From the NCBI GenBank assembly GCA_020350885.1, contig CP070727.1, positions 1,433,149-1,497,148 on the forward strand: a stretch of DNA of 64,000 nt, given 5' to 3'. The position numbers were made by a program, and so were the translations under genes. The notes beneath the pieces were generated by a model, which saw nothing but the letters and a program-made list of their open reading frames with translations, was not told where the DNA came from and made no database searches. This document shows positions 54,739-63,933 of this stretch, one piece after another; positions within the stretch are counted from its first letter, which is position 1, and each line of letters opens with the position of its first letter. The stretch comes from a bacterium. GTDB taxonomy: Bacteria; Krumholzibacteriota; Krumholzibacteriia; Krumholzibacteriales; Krumholzibacteriaceae.

Positions 54739-56673
54739 TCAATATGACCACAGCTTCAGTCCGATGATTCCCCAGTATCCCCAATAGATCGTCGTACCGA
54801 CACAGGAGAGAGAAAGAATGAGCGCATATATTCGTTCCATCGTTTTCACGGGCTCTTGAAAGCTCCTCACCGCAAAAAACAAACTCACAAAAGAAAGGAC
54901 GGCAAAGCCCAATGTCGAGAGATAGAAAAATATGTTTACGGGAGTTTTCTGACCGATATATGCCAATGATCGATTAACCTGCATCCCGACAAGAATAAAT
55001 GAGAGCAAAATAATTATTACCGCCAACAAAGGAATAACGCGGATACGCAGATATTGTGTTCGTTTATTCTTCTTGGTGATGCGTTTGTAGAGCTCAATGG
55101 GGACCCACACGATAGCAACAAAAATACTGGATAACATGATAACCCAGGACAGGAAAAATAGAACCCCATGCAGCCACGCCTTGAACCACGATGTTTTCTT
55201 GTAAAAACTGCCCCCGTATATATATGCTGGTTCGTTATCTGTTGTTTTGATAAAAACCATACTGGCACGAAATTCTTCTTCGCCCCTGAAGGATTTTTCC
55301 GTAACAGGAATCAGAGATTCCCATGATCCAAAGAAAACATTTTTATAATATAAACGGTTATTTTCTGATTTCATTATTCGATAATTTAATATCAGATCGA
55401 TCCAGGCTGAAAGCCGTTGAGGTGGATTGCACCATTTGTAGTACCCTGCGTATGATTGTAATGTTTCCCTGGATATTTCGGGTTCGGGAGGCGTTTGAGG
55501 CTCGTATCCCATATCCTTTACGAGATAACTTCTCAGTGTGCCCCAGATCCTGGTTATTCCAGCCTCGAAATCGATATCCCATTGATTCGTGAAAAGTGCG
55601 CAGCCGATTCCAAGATCCCGACAGTATCCATACGCTCCGCAGAAACCCATTATCGAACCGTAGTGGGTATACCATTTGAATCCTTTATAATACCCGATAC
55701 CTACACCTAAACCGACACGGCTTTCCAATCCTGCTTTTGCCGCCGGATCGGTTGTTGATCTTTCCATCCTGTCTATTGTTGACTCGGCAATGATCTGTCT
55801 TTCCCCGATCCTCCCTTTATTCAACATAAACTGTAGATATCTTGCCATTTCATATGCTGAAGAATTCAGAGATCCGGCAGGTCTCGAATATGTGTGCCAG
55901 TATTGACTTGGCTGATAGCTGGCCTTGTAACCCTGGGCGAGCAATTGCTCGGTTTCCGATGTAAACCTGAACGTGGAGGTGGTCATGCCAAGCGGATCCA
56001 AAATTTCACTTTTCAAATAATCTTCGAATCTTTCTCCGGTTACTTTTTCTATAATAATACCTGCCACCATGTATCCTGCGCTGGAATATGATCTATATGC
56101 GCCTGGCTTCCATTTGACGTTCAGATAGTGTTCGCTGACTTTCAATCCATCCATCAAAGGGATATCCGGATCACCATCAAGATAATAATCGTTGAAATGA
56201 GGATCGTTGAAACCTGCCGTATGCTCGAGCAGATGAACAATACGTACGGGATCGGTAGCTTCCCAGGGATTATCAATTGAAAGATCTGGAACTATTTGTT
56301 TTACCGGATCCTGCAGATCGATTCTCCCATCTTCTACAAGTTTTAGAATACCCAATGCCACAAAGCTTTTTGTGATGGAGCCTGCGCGAAAGTGTGTATG
56401 CTCATTGACCTTTGTCTTCGATTCAACATCGGCATAGCCCAAACCACCAGCATAGACGACCGAATCTTCCGTAACTATCGCAATGCTTGCGCCGGGGATT
56501 GTATATCTTGTCAACAAGCTATCAATTTCGGTTTGTAATTCATCAATAGCTAGAATAACTCTTTGTGCATTTTGTTGCACAGCGGCTGTCTGTGAATAGC
56601 AGTGTGTGGTGAATTGAAAAAGAATGATCGGTAAAACGAATAGGTGAATCCTGGTAAAACGAAATGTGTTCAT
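54739..56673 (-). CDS. Beta-lactamase-like serine hydrolase with C-terminal membrane region
   Basis: 644 residues. Signal peptide (about 1-28). SxxK motif is SITK (near 98), YxN-like motif is YSSAGY with Ser in place of Asn (near 198), and HYGS (near 312) stands where KTG/HxG would be. This is the class C/AmpH-like group. After a beta-rich linker, residues about 485-640 hold four or five membrane spans (WLHGVLFFLSWVIMLSSIF, VIPLLAVIIILLSFILVG), so the catalytic domain is outside and anchored. The gene is visibly AT-rich. It is followed by nothing obvious for 133 bases. Confidence 0.85.
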   Translation of the reverse strand: MNTFRFTRIHLFVLPIILFQFTTHCYSQTAAVQQNAQRVILAIDELQTEIDSLLTRYTIPGASIAIVTEDSVVYAGGLGYADVESKTKVNEHTHFRAGSITKSFVALGILKLVEDGRIDLQDPVKQIVPDLSIDNPWEATDPVRIVHLLEHTAGFNDPHFNDYYLDGDPDIPLMDGLKVSEHYLNVKWKPGAYRSYSSAGYMVAGIIIEKVTGERFEDYLKSEILDPLGMTTSTFRFTSETEQLLAQGYKASYQPSQYWHTYSRPAGSLNSSAYEMARYLQFMLNKGRIGERQIIAESTIDRMERSTTDPAAKAGLESRVGLGVGIGYYKGFKWYTHYGSIMGFCGAYGYCRDLGIGCALFTNQWDIDFEAGITRIWGTLRSYLVKDMGYEPQTPPEPEISRETLQSYAGYYKWCNPPQRLSAWIDLILNYRIMKSENNRLYYKNVFFGSWESLIPVTEKSFRGEEEFRASMVFIKTTDNEPAYIYGGSFYKKTSWFKAWLHGVLFFLSWVIMLSSIFVAIVWVPIELYKRITKKNKRTQYLRIRVIPLLAVIIILLSFILVGMQVNRSLAYIGQKTPVNIFFYLSTLGFAVLSFVSLFFAVRSFQEPVKTMERIYALILSLSCVGTTIYWGYWGIIGLKLWSY

Positions 56674-56704
56674 ACGGCAATAGTCCCTCTTACCTCAATC
56701 GATC

Positions 56705-57346
56705 CTATTGCATTGGTACCTGTATTCTGAACACGTAGACATTATCGTATATGAATGTAGTGTCAATACTCTCAAGCTCGAAACCGGCCTGCCGGCACTG
56801 TTCAATCACAGTTTCTTTCGAGACAGCATGACCCCCGTGATCCGGCAGCTTACCGGGATCATAGGCTATTACCGCCAATCTGCCTCCGGGCTTGAGACTT
56901 TTGAGCGTGTTTCCGAGCAGTGTCACCGGATCCGAGAGGTGATCAAACGTGTTTACTAGATAGACCAAGTCGAGCTTGCCTTCGGGAAAGCGAGGCTGTA
57001 CCTCACCGCTTTGAATCACGATCATGTTCGTGATCTGCTCTCTCTTACAGCGTCTCTCCATGAATCGAACGGCCTTGGGATCGATATCGTTTGCGTAGAC
57101 CATACCGGCATGCCCCACTCTCGCTGCAACTTTCACGGCAAAGCGTCCATTGCCGGCTCCAATCTCGCCAACGTGCATCCCAGGTTGAACTCCGATCACG
57201 TCCATGATTTTACCAGACGGCTGGAAGGATTCGAATTTTTCTTCCCACTTTTTGCTCCACCTGCCTTGCTCCTCGCACGAGCAAGCAAGGATCAGGACCG
57301 CAAATATCTCACAACACGATCGAAAATAATTTTTTACGAAAGACAT
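56705..57346 (-). CDS. SAM methyltransferase-like protein with lipoprotein-type leader
   Basis: 213 residues from ATG 57346 (GAAGGG upstream). Residues 1-22 read as a signal or anchor: MSFVKNYFRSCCEIFAVLIL then ACSC, a lipobox-like end. The SAM fold follows: VGEIGAGNGRFAVKVAARVG (near 58), VYANDIDPKAVRFM, LDLVYLVNTFDHLSDP and LKPGGRLAVIAYDPG. Similar exported methyltransferase-like proteins occur in other bacteria; SAM is not available outside, so export, activity or membrane attachment facing the cytoplasm is unclear. It starts 31 bases from the end of the serine hydrolase gene. Confidence 0.75.
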   Translation of the reverse strand: MSFVKNYFRSCCEIFAVLILACSCEEQGRWSKKWEEKFESFQPSGKIMDVIGVQPGMHVGEIGAGNGRFAVKVAARVGHAGMVYANDIDPKAVRFMERRCKREQITNMIVIQSGEVQPRFPEGKLDLVYLVNTFDHLSDPVTLLGNTLKSLKPGGRLAVIAYDPGKLPDHGGHAVSKETVIEQCRQAGFELESIDTTFIYDNVYVFRIQVPMQ

Positions 57347-57507
57347 GTTAGTTACCCTTCGTCCGACCGTATGGTTCAATGGATTCTCTCTCCGCGAATA
57401 TTATGCTTATATCCAAAGACCCGGTGAGGAAAGGGCCTGTGGTTTGATGCCATAACAGGTGGCATGATTAGATTACGTGCTGATCATCCGCATTACGGCC
57501 ACAAATC

Positions 57508-57840
57508 TTACTGGTTACCAAGCGGCATCCATTTCGCTTTTCTAATCTCGGACAAATGGGTTGCCAAATAATATATTAATATCCCCCACAGCAGGCTGTT
57601 GAGCACCATCAAGGGCCAGGCGAGAAATCGAGCGCTTGGGCCAAGAGACAACGCAACAAGCCCAAGTGGAAGCATCAGTATTGTGTGCACCATTTTGAGA
57701 GCAGTATGGAGTATCCCATCGCTGGGCTGCGGATACACACCGAAAAAGAATCCAGCCACCTCGAACGTTGCCATGGCCGATCCCAAAGCGAGCACAAGAT
57801 GGATAATCGCTATGGCTGCAACTACGATGACATTTCTCAT
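57508..57840 (-). CDS. Small membrane protein of unknown function
   Basis: 110 residues with three membrane helices (about 4-28, 45-66, 72-93). No family was recognised; length and topology resemble small bacterial integral proteins. AAAGGAGGAATAC lies upstream of the ATG, a strong site that supports it as real. It is isolated between the exported methyltransferase and a beta-barrel gene. Confidence 0.62.
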   Translation of the reverse strand: MRNVIVVAAIAIIHLVLALGSAMATFEVAGFFFGVYPQPSDGILHTALKMVHTILMLPLGLVALSLGPSARFLAWPLMVLNSLLWGILIYYLATHLSEIRKAKWMPLGNQ

Positions 57841-57907
57841 TCGTATTCCTCCTTTGAACGTATGCCGTACCCTCTTCGTTTTATAAAAGCATAATAATTA
57901 TGGTATC

Positions 57908-58678
57908 CTAAAACTCATAAGATACTGAGACCGTAGCAAAATGAAGCCACGCAAAGTTATATACCCGATCAACGTCCGCACCACCTTCAAGGGTTCGATA
58001 CCCTACTGAAATGTTCAACCTTTTGTTCAGCTTGTAACCCAATTTTAATGCAAGATCTTCTGCACGACCAGGTCCACCTGCTAATGCATCGAGATCAAAC
58101 AATAATTGCAAGCGTTGTTTTAATTGATAAACAAAGCTCAAATGGAGGAGAGGAACGAAACCCAAATCTTCTTCCTTTGCTGATACGGATTGTTGTTCGA
58201 GTTGGATCTTTGCATCGCGTATCTTTGCTGTAAAACCTATCCATCCATACCACCGGTGTCTATCAAAAAGCAGGTACCGGTAGGTCAAACGCCAAGAGTT
58301 GAACTTATAGGTCGCATTGGTCTGAACATCAGGGTCAAAACTCCCACCCGAAAACGCCACAGGTTGCGTGAACCTTCCCTTCTCATTAAATGAGAGTGGT
58401 GCCAATAGAAAACGCAATCCATGCCTTTCACTAATATTCCAGGAGAAATAAACGCGAGCCGCCGGATAGGGACCATTTCCAACAAGTTCCACCAACGAAA
58501 AACGTGTGCCGTTTTGATTATTAGGTATTTGTACATTGTTTCGGCTTTGCCAAACTGATCCCAACTCGAGCTCTATCATGAACCGGGATTTTTTCGTCTC
58601 TTGTGCCGAAACGACATTGAATGGTTGAGCTACTAGTAGCACTAACAACGAGGCCGCTATGAGGTATTTATTTTTCAT
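57908..58678 (-). CDS. Predicted outer-membrane beta-barrel protein
   Basis: 256 residues from ATG 58678, which has AGGAG upstream; a longer frame to 58735 lacks one. Signal peptide ends NVVSAQE. Amphipathic strands (SRFMIELELGSVWQSRNNVQ, FRHGLRFLLAPLSF-like, LTYRYLLFDRHRWYGWIGF, LNISVGYRTLEGG) end in TVSVSYEF with a terminal Phe, the outer-membrane barrel signature. No family was assigned. Confidence 0.7.
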   Translation of the reverse strand: MKNKYLIAASLLVLLVAQPFNVVSAQETKKSRFMIELELGSVWQSRNNVQIPNNQNGTRFSLVELVGNGPYPAARVYFSWNISERHGLRFLLAPLSFNEKGRFTQPVAFSGGSFDPDVQTNATYKFNSWRLTYRYLLFDRHRWYGWIGFTAKIRDAKIQLEQQSVSAKEEDLGFVPLLHLSFVYQLKQRLQLLFDLDALAGGPGRAEDLALKLGYKLNKRLNISVGYRTLEGGADVDRVYNFAWLHFATVSVSYEF

Positions 58679-58747
58679 GTATACTCCTGAAATCCTAATT
58701 AGGCGGATAGTTTGCAAAAAAATGTTTATTGTCATTCTGCATTATAA

Positions 58748-59530
58748 TCAACTTTTCTTTTCCAGCTTTAAATCTCTCTCTAAAATATTTCTTAACCTGG
58801 TTGCACTGATCGGATGATCCGCCAGAAGCCGACCGTTGTATAGCAAACTGATAACCCCATAAGGCGAAGGCATTATTCTTCGAGTTTCCCTGGCATTTTT
58901 CAATTCGACCAAGTTGAGACGGATACCATATTGTTCCGCTACCGGAGGTAATTCCTTAACGGCTTTGCCGATATAGGGGCACTGGTTAGTGTAGATCAAT
59001 TGCAGACCTTGAAATTTACTCAACCGCTCATCCCAATTCCTGGGGAAAGCGGGCAACGGTCCCTCCTTTCGTGGTTTAACCAACAACTGAAAATGTGGTT
59101 TGGCTTCATCAACCTGTTCAAAGCCGTTTTTGATAAAAAAGTTCTTACTTGCCATCCAGCTGCCATCGCTGGTCACAACTGCCACACCCAACTTGTCACT
59201 CGAGTCGGCATCTTTCAGACATTCTTCCAACAATGCAGATGCCATGCCCTTATAAGGAAACTTATTTGAAGCCACCCAGATGCAGTGGATCACAAAATAC
59301 TCTGGTGCCTCGATAATCCGCCACGCATGTTCTCCCGGCATGTATTCCAGAAGACCGGCTTGTTTATCCTCGGTTGTCAGAATCAACTTAATCCGCAAAC
59401 CTTCTTCGAAGCGTTGCTGCAACCATGGCAGCTTGGCGATATAACCAGGATGTTTTCTGTTTTTCACACAGAAGAATCCGAATTCCTCTACATTTCTGGA
59501 ATCAACGGTAATTATACTGTAACCTGCCAT
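58748..59530 (-). CDS. GNAT acetyltransferase fused to YoaP-like domain
   Basis: 260 residues from ATG 59530. N-terminal half (about 1-155) is a GNAT acetyltransferase, with PYKGMASALLEECLKDA supplying the acetyl-CoA loop. The C-terminal part (about 165-260) is the YoaP domain, a thioredoxin-like fold: LIYTNQCPYIGKAVKEL has a single Cys and Pro where a redox motif would be, and ends LLYNGRLLADHPISATR. The combination is known from YoaP-type proteins; its substrate is unknown. The longer frame to 59587 has no support. Confidence 0.83.
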   Translation of the reverse strand: MAGYSIITVDSRNVEEFGFFCVKNRKHPGYIAKLPWLQQRFEEGLRIKLILTTEDKQAGLLEYMPGEHAWRIIEAPEYFVIHCIWVASNKFPYKGMASALLEECLKDADSSDKLGVAVVTSDGSWMASKNFFIKNGFEQVDEAKPHFQLLVKPRKEGPLPAFPRNWDERLSKFQGLQLIYTNQCPYIGKAVKELPPVAEQYGIRLNLVELKNARETRRIMPSPYGVISLLYNGRLLADHPISATRLRNILERDLKLEKKS

Positions 59531-59717
59531 AACCCTGACTCCAAAAAAAGTAACTCTCAGATAATGATACGTCTCAGAAGCAAGCAAGTTTCGGGTACAC
59601 TACCAGATATACTACGGAAAATTACAAAATCCTTCCAACCCAATAATGTGAAGCTACATCCAAGCCGTTCATTTATAGCCGCTTTATAGACATCGACAAT
59701 TGTAGAGATCGATTATA

Positions 59718-60017
59718 TTAGTGTAGATTTTTGTCTTGTTCGCTGAGACGATCGTATATCTTTTTCCATTCAATGTCTCGCCCCGGGAACAATACTCTGT
59801 TGAAAGGCCAATCGGTTCTAAGCCAATTCTTTAATGTTTTCAACAGTAAATCATCAAGCCCCTTATCAAAAGCATCTTGAGTGACCCACATGACCACATC
59901 ACGCGCCTTCTTGATACTCTTGAAACATTCACTCCGATTTCCTGAATAGAAATATTCCCTTGCATGAGCACTATATGCTACTGCGGATTGTGGATATATT
60001 TTTGTGCTGATATTTAA
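59718..60017 (-). pseudogene. Coding-like fragment without start codon, downstream of the photolyase
   Basis: One hundred codons between stops, ending at TAA 59718-59720, in the gap after the photolyase gene. The translation is natural: AVAYSAHAREYFYSGNRSEC, then KKARDVVMWVTQDAFDKG and DWPFNRVLFPGRDIEWKKIY. It has no start codon near its beginning; the first in-frame ATG is 42 codons in. Its first codons overlap the last of the photolyase gene in another frame. I take it as the end of a gene that lost its 5' part, or a product made by frameshifting. No family was recognised. Confidence 0.5.
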
Positions 60018-61372
60018 TTACGGATTTTCATCTTTTGTATCATCTCGACATACCTGCCGATATTGAACTTCCTTTTAAGACCACTGTCATTCATGTATCT
60101 AACCTTGCCGAAAACCTCCCGCTCTTTCCATGGCCGGTCGTGCTTGCCGAAGCACCAGGCGACTCCTGCAAAGCCGTTTGGATCACGTCCATCGAGCTCA
60201 TACTTGTTGTTGAGTGCAAGCGCCCACGTGAAGGCAGTCTTTGGATCGGGCGCCCATTCGAGTATCTTTTTGCCCCAGTACATACGCATATATCCATGCA
60301 TCGAACCGGTGATCCGCATCTCGTCCTGCGCCGCGTTCCAGTAGGGATCGTGTGTACGTGAATCCTCGAGCTCATCGAACGAATAGGTATAGGGTCGCCG
60401 GTCCCTACTGTGCAATGCGAGACTCGCCTGTGCCCATTCGGGCAGACACTCATAGATATCGTAGTTTCTGTTGTAGTAGACGAAGTTCATGCTCAGTTCG
60501 CGCCGCACGATGAGCTGCTCGAGAAACGCCGCAGCCCCGGGGCTCTCCGTCTTCTGTACCTGGAGCGCCACATAGAGCGGCGATATCTGGCCGAAGTGGA
60601 GATATGGGCTGAGGCCTGAGCGAATGTTCAAGGTTGGGTCATTACCCTCACCCTCATATCGATCGAGCCTTTCCCTCATAAAACGCCGCAGCCGAAGCTT
60701 TGCCCGGCCGGTCCCCCCGATGAATGTGTTCACCTTCCCCACACTCCGGTCTATACGCATGCTTGATAATATACGCCCGGGTGTGCCTATATCGATCGAC
60801 CTGAACTTCATATCGAGCGAGGAATGTCGCGTGCGTGCATGGCTGAGCGGTATGAGGTACCGTTCGATCAGACGATGAATCTTCGGCCGCAGGGTTGCCG
60901 CTGCATACTCCTCCTTGCCTGAGGCCTCCTCGACCGGTACGACGACATCTGTCTCGACCTGCACCATTGCACACGATACACTCCGGGCCACGGAGGAGCG
61001 CCACCGTTTCTGAATCCTCAGGTAGCCTCGATCGGTGACGAGGAGGGCGGCTTTACGGGCAAGTGGGAGAACTCCGCGCTCGGGCGATTCACTGCGTATC
61101 ACGAAGCGAATGCCCCGTCGCTTCAGCGTAGATTCTACCTCCTGCAAACCTTCCAGCATGAAATGGTAATGCCGCTCATTCGCATCGGGGAAGCGATCGG
61201 TGATACCGAAGAACGTCACAACAGGAAGATTCAGTTCATTGGCCTTGTGGATCGCATACTCCAGCGCATGGTTATATTCTGCACGCTGGGAGGCCTGCAT
61301 CCAGTAGAGAACGTAGTTGTTCTCCCGTACCGGTTTGTCATTGAGCGGTTGAATTCTTTCAAATTGAATCAT
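60014..61372 (-). CDS. phr: Class II CPD photolyase
   Basis: 452 residues. Repairs cyclobutane pyrimidine dimers in DNA with FAD and light. The N-terminal antenna domain (about 20-150) begins NYVLYWMQASQRAEYNHALE. The FAD domain has RSGLSPYLHFGQISPLYVAL, RRELSMNFVYYN, DPYWNAAQDEM and GYMRMYWGKKILEW, then ALALNNKYELDGRDPNGFAG, which carries the class II signature. Length is in the normal range (450-500). The gene is GC-rich relative to its downstream neighbourhood. Confidence 0.95.
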   Translation of the reverse strand: MIQFERIQPLNDKPVRENNYVLYWMQASQRAEYNHALEYAIHKANELNLPVVTFFGITDRFPDANERHYHFMLEGLQEVESTLKRRGIRFVIRSESPERGVLPLARKAALLVTDRGYLRIQKRWRSSVARSVSCAMVQVETDVVVPVEEASGKEEYAAATLRPKIHRLIERYLIPLSHARTRHSSLDMKFRSIDIGTPGRILSSMRIDRSVGKVNTFIGGTGRAKLRLRRFMRERLDRYEGEGNDPTLNIRSGLSPYLHFGQISPLYVALQVQKTESPGAAAFLEQLIVRRELSMNFVYYNRNYDIYECLPEWAQASLALHSRDRRPYTYSFDELEDSRTHDPYWNAAQDEMRITGSMHGYMRMYWGKKILEWAPDPKTAFTWALALNNKYELDGRDPNGFAGVAWCFGKHDRPWKEREVFGKVRYMNDSGLKRKFNIGRYVEMIQKMKIRN

Positions 61373-61450
61373 TACGTTCGTATTCGTAACCCGGCGTGTC
61401 AGAATATATTAAATCACTCCCAGTATCTTGAGACTTCTTACAATCAATCG

Positions 61451-61996
61451 TCACTGCTTCTTGAATCTATCCGTTATTGCCTTGACCAGCCCAGCCAAAA
61501 TCAGCAAAGTGCTCATGCCCAAAAAGATCATCTTGCTCATCGTACAGACTGTCCCTAGCCAGGCCACAAGTGCAGGTCGAGCAGGATAGACCGCAAGCAA
61601 AGTCACGATACAGATATTCTCAAGCACGTCGAAGAGCCCAGCACCGACAGGCAACACATTCAGTCTTTGCAGCTTGCTCCCGGGCATGTAGACACGCTGA
61701 ACAAGCCACGAAATGAGTAAGCTGAATGCCAATGTATACAGGATGGGATTGGCAATATCCCACGTCAGGTAGATGCGGATCCAGAAACGCCCTGCATCGC
61801 CATAGGAAGCCACTGTCGAAAACGCCTGCTCTGGCGTATAGAAAAATTGCGCGTCTAACGACACTACGCTACCCCCGGGGGCAGCCCGTAAGAGCGGCAT
61901 TGTAACGGCCACGAAAACCACAAACACCGCGAAAAGCGCCAGAATAATCCAGCCTCTGGCCCAGGAATGAAATAACCTTGAAAGCTTGGATAGCAT
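61451..61996 (-). CDS. Four-span membrane protein of unknown function
   Basis: 181 residues from ATG 61996, which gives a short polar start and then four membrane helices (about 14-36, 80-100, 115-135, 145-168). It contains FWIRIYLTWDIANPILYTLA and GAGLFDVLENICIVTLL, a pattern I have seen in uncharacterised bacterial membrane proteins. An upstream frame to 62044 lacks a ribosome site. It lies next to the PAP2 gene, so a role in lipid or membrane chemistry is possible but unsupported. Confidence 0.68.
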   Translation of the reverse strand: MLSKLSRLFHSWARGWIILALFAVFVVFVAVTMPLLRAAPGGSVVSLDAQFFYTPEQAFSTVASYGDAGRFWIRIYLTWDIANPILYTLAFSLLISWLVQRVYMPGSKLQRLNVLPVGAGLFDVLENICIVTLLAVYPARPALVAWLGTVCTMSKMIFLGMSTLLILAGLVKAITDRFKKQ

Positions 61997-62090
61997 GTCT
62001 GCTCTTAGGAAAATACTATTCAGGCGGCACGTCCACACCGCCACGGACTTACTGATCTCCAGAGCGCTTGAGTCGCCGACCGCGAATATG

Positions 62091-63065
62091 TCACGCGGTC
62101 ACATAACATCGAAGCCGGCGACAGATTGCGACCGTGCCGGCAAGAGTCACACAGGTGAGTAGAAATGCTGCCGCCAGCGCACCAAGACGTCTATCTTCCC
62201 AGCCAGTTGAATCCATTAAAAGATCGATCATGCGACTCATCGCGATGTACAAGATAATTGCCGTGAGAACGCGCACCAATCGTTGCCAGATCTTTCCATC
62301 GTTCGAAGGCAGTCCCTTCAAGAGAATGAGCGAGTAGGCAACCAGGAGACCGAGGAGTCGTCCCACATTCTCGGCATCTAGCAATGCAATGAACGGTGTC
62401 AGAATGACAAGGGGTAGCACAATTCCGGTAAGCGGTAACAGATCTCTCACACTTAACTTCGATGGGCGTTCAACGTTAAGGGGGTGAACAAGCAGAGCGG
62501 CTGCTACAACAGCGAAAGCACCAACTGCCAGACCTGCGAGCACATCGGCAACGAAATGCCGGCCTAGATACATCCTGGATAAGGCCATCAGCGGAATCCA
62601 AAAGACCGAGAACAAGAGGACACCTCTCGAGCGAAAGAAAAGCGCAAGCCCGAGAAAGAATGCAGCGGCTGTGCCAACGTGGCCTGAGGGGAATCCATAG
62701 CTCCATTCAGATTGTGCTCGAACAGCCGAGATGGCCTCTGGCGGCGGCAGTGCCCAGAAGCTTGAAGCACCTCCACTATCCAGCAGCGGCGCGGACGGAC
62801 CATGGCCTGGCTCGACGACCCGAGCGTCGATGTCACTCGGGCGAGGTAACGTCAATCCGCTCTTGAGGCCATCGGTCAGGATCCCCGCAATCAGCAGTGC
62901 AAGAAGCACTGAGAGACCGGGGCGCAGGCGTAGACCAAAAACCAGACAGATAACCAGTGCTATGTACACAGGTGTGTAGCCGAGCTTTGTGATTGCTGAC
63001 AGCACCCAAGTCACGACGGGTGACTCAAATGACTGCAACCACAAGATCGGTTCGATTTGAAACAT
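62091..63065 (-). CDS. PAP2-superfamily phosphatase (membrane)
   Basis: 324-residue integral phosphatase of the PAP2 / undecaprenyl-pyrophosphate-phosphatase class. The three-part active site is KSGLTLPRP (KxxxxxxRP), YGFPSGHVG (PSGH) and SRMYLGRHFVADV (SRxxxxxHxxxD). Multiple hydrophobic segments follow. A segment between the first two motifs (about residues 80-125) is longer than usual. ATG 63065 has GGGAG seven bases upstream; a GTG three bases earlier is less likely. Substrate could be phosphatidate or undecaprenyl pyrophosphate. It is followed in the same direction by the four-span protein. Confidence 0.9.
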   Translation of the reverse strand: MFQIEPILWLQSFESPVVTWVLSAITKLGYTPVYIALVICLVFGLRLRPGLSVLLALLIAGILTDGLKSGLTLPRPSDIDARVVEPGHGPSAPLLDSGGASSFWALPPPEAISAVRAQSEWSYGFPSGHVGTAAAFFLGLALFFRSRGVLLFSVFWIPLMALSRMYLGRHFVADVLAGLAVGAFAVVAAALLVHPLNVERPSKLSVRDLLPLTGIVLPLVILTPFIALLDAENVGRLLGLLVAYSLILLKGLPSNDGKIWQRLVRVLTAIILYIAMSRMIDLLMDSTGWEDRRLGALAAAFLLTCVTLAGTVAICRRLRCYVTA

Positions 63066-63131
63066 CACTTAACTCCCATTCTCGGCCTGGCCACCTAACA
63101 GTAAAGCTCACCTGCAGCCACAACACCAGGA

Positions 63132-63891
63132 TTAAAAATTCCAGGCGAAACCCATCTGCCGGCCCGACACGACAACATGATCCAGCCAGCCGTCCCGATA
63201 CCTCTGACCGATAACCGCCTTGCCCACCACGAGTCCTATTGCGGCGCCGACGAGGATGTCCGATAGATAATGTCGGTTCTCTTCCATGCGGCCAAAACCT
63301 GTCGAGACGGCAAGCACACTCGCGCCCACACCCGCCTGCCAGCCCAGGTGGTGCCAGATCACGGGTACCGTGCTGAAAGCCGATGTGGTGTGCCCCGAGG
63401 GGAAAGACAGGGGGTCCACCCGAGGGACGCCGGCGGTTGATCCCATACTTGAGTGCACCGGTCATGAGGCCCGCGTACACAAAGGATCGGCACAGGTCGG
63501 AGCCAAAGCTTTTCAATTGTTCACTCCCGGTGAGCCGCCCCACGGCCAGCAGCGATAGTGAGCCACCGCCTACCACCCAGCCGCTGCCGTAGACGTCACC
63601 GATATCCAGGGCCGGGTCCATGAAGAATCCATCCAGGGAGAGTCGAGCTGAGTCGTGGTGCTCGTCGATCTCCTCCAAGCATAATGCGGCGGCCGTGCCT
63701 GCGGCGGCGAGGATCAGCAAGGAGCGCGTCGAGATCAGTGAGCCCAGATCGATGCCGAGCCTATCGCTCCAGTTGCCTTATAAAGATTGAGCGGAGAGGG
63801 GTGCTTGACCGCCGGCTACCGAGAGTACCATGAGAGTAAACAGCAACAATACGGTGGTGTGGCGCTGCGGCGCGAACGCGCGTAATGCACG
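63132..63891 (-). pseudogene. PAP2-family phosphatase gene with frameshift and in-frame stop
   Basis: A second PAP2 gene, broken at two points. KYGINRRRP (first motif) lies in one frame; FPSGHTTSAFSTV and GRMEENRHYLSDI (second and third motifs) lie in another. The frames join if one base is lost from the GGGGG run at 63410-63414 (C5 on the coding strand). Upstream, the frame runs through TAA at 63778-63780 into a signal-peptide-like stretch (VLLLFTLMVLSVAGG then PLSAQSL). An ATG at 63898-63900 in the same frame is followed two codons later by another TAA, so the true start is unknown. Without the lesions it would be a secreted PAP2 enzyme of about 240 residues. Confidence 0.75.
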
Positions 63892-63933
63892 TTAAATCAT
63901 GTCGGGAAATCCTTTCCCAGGGGATGGGATTGT

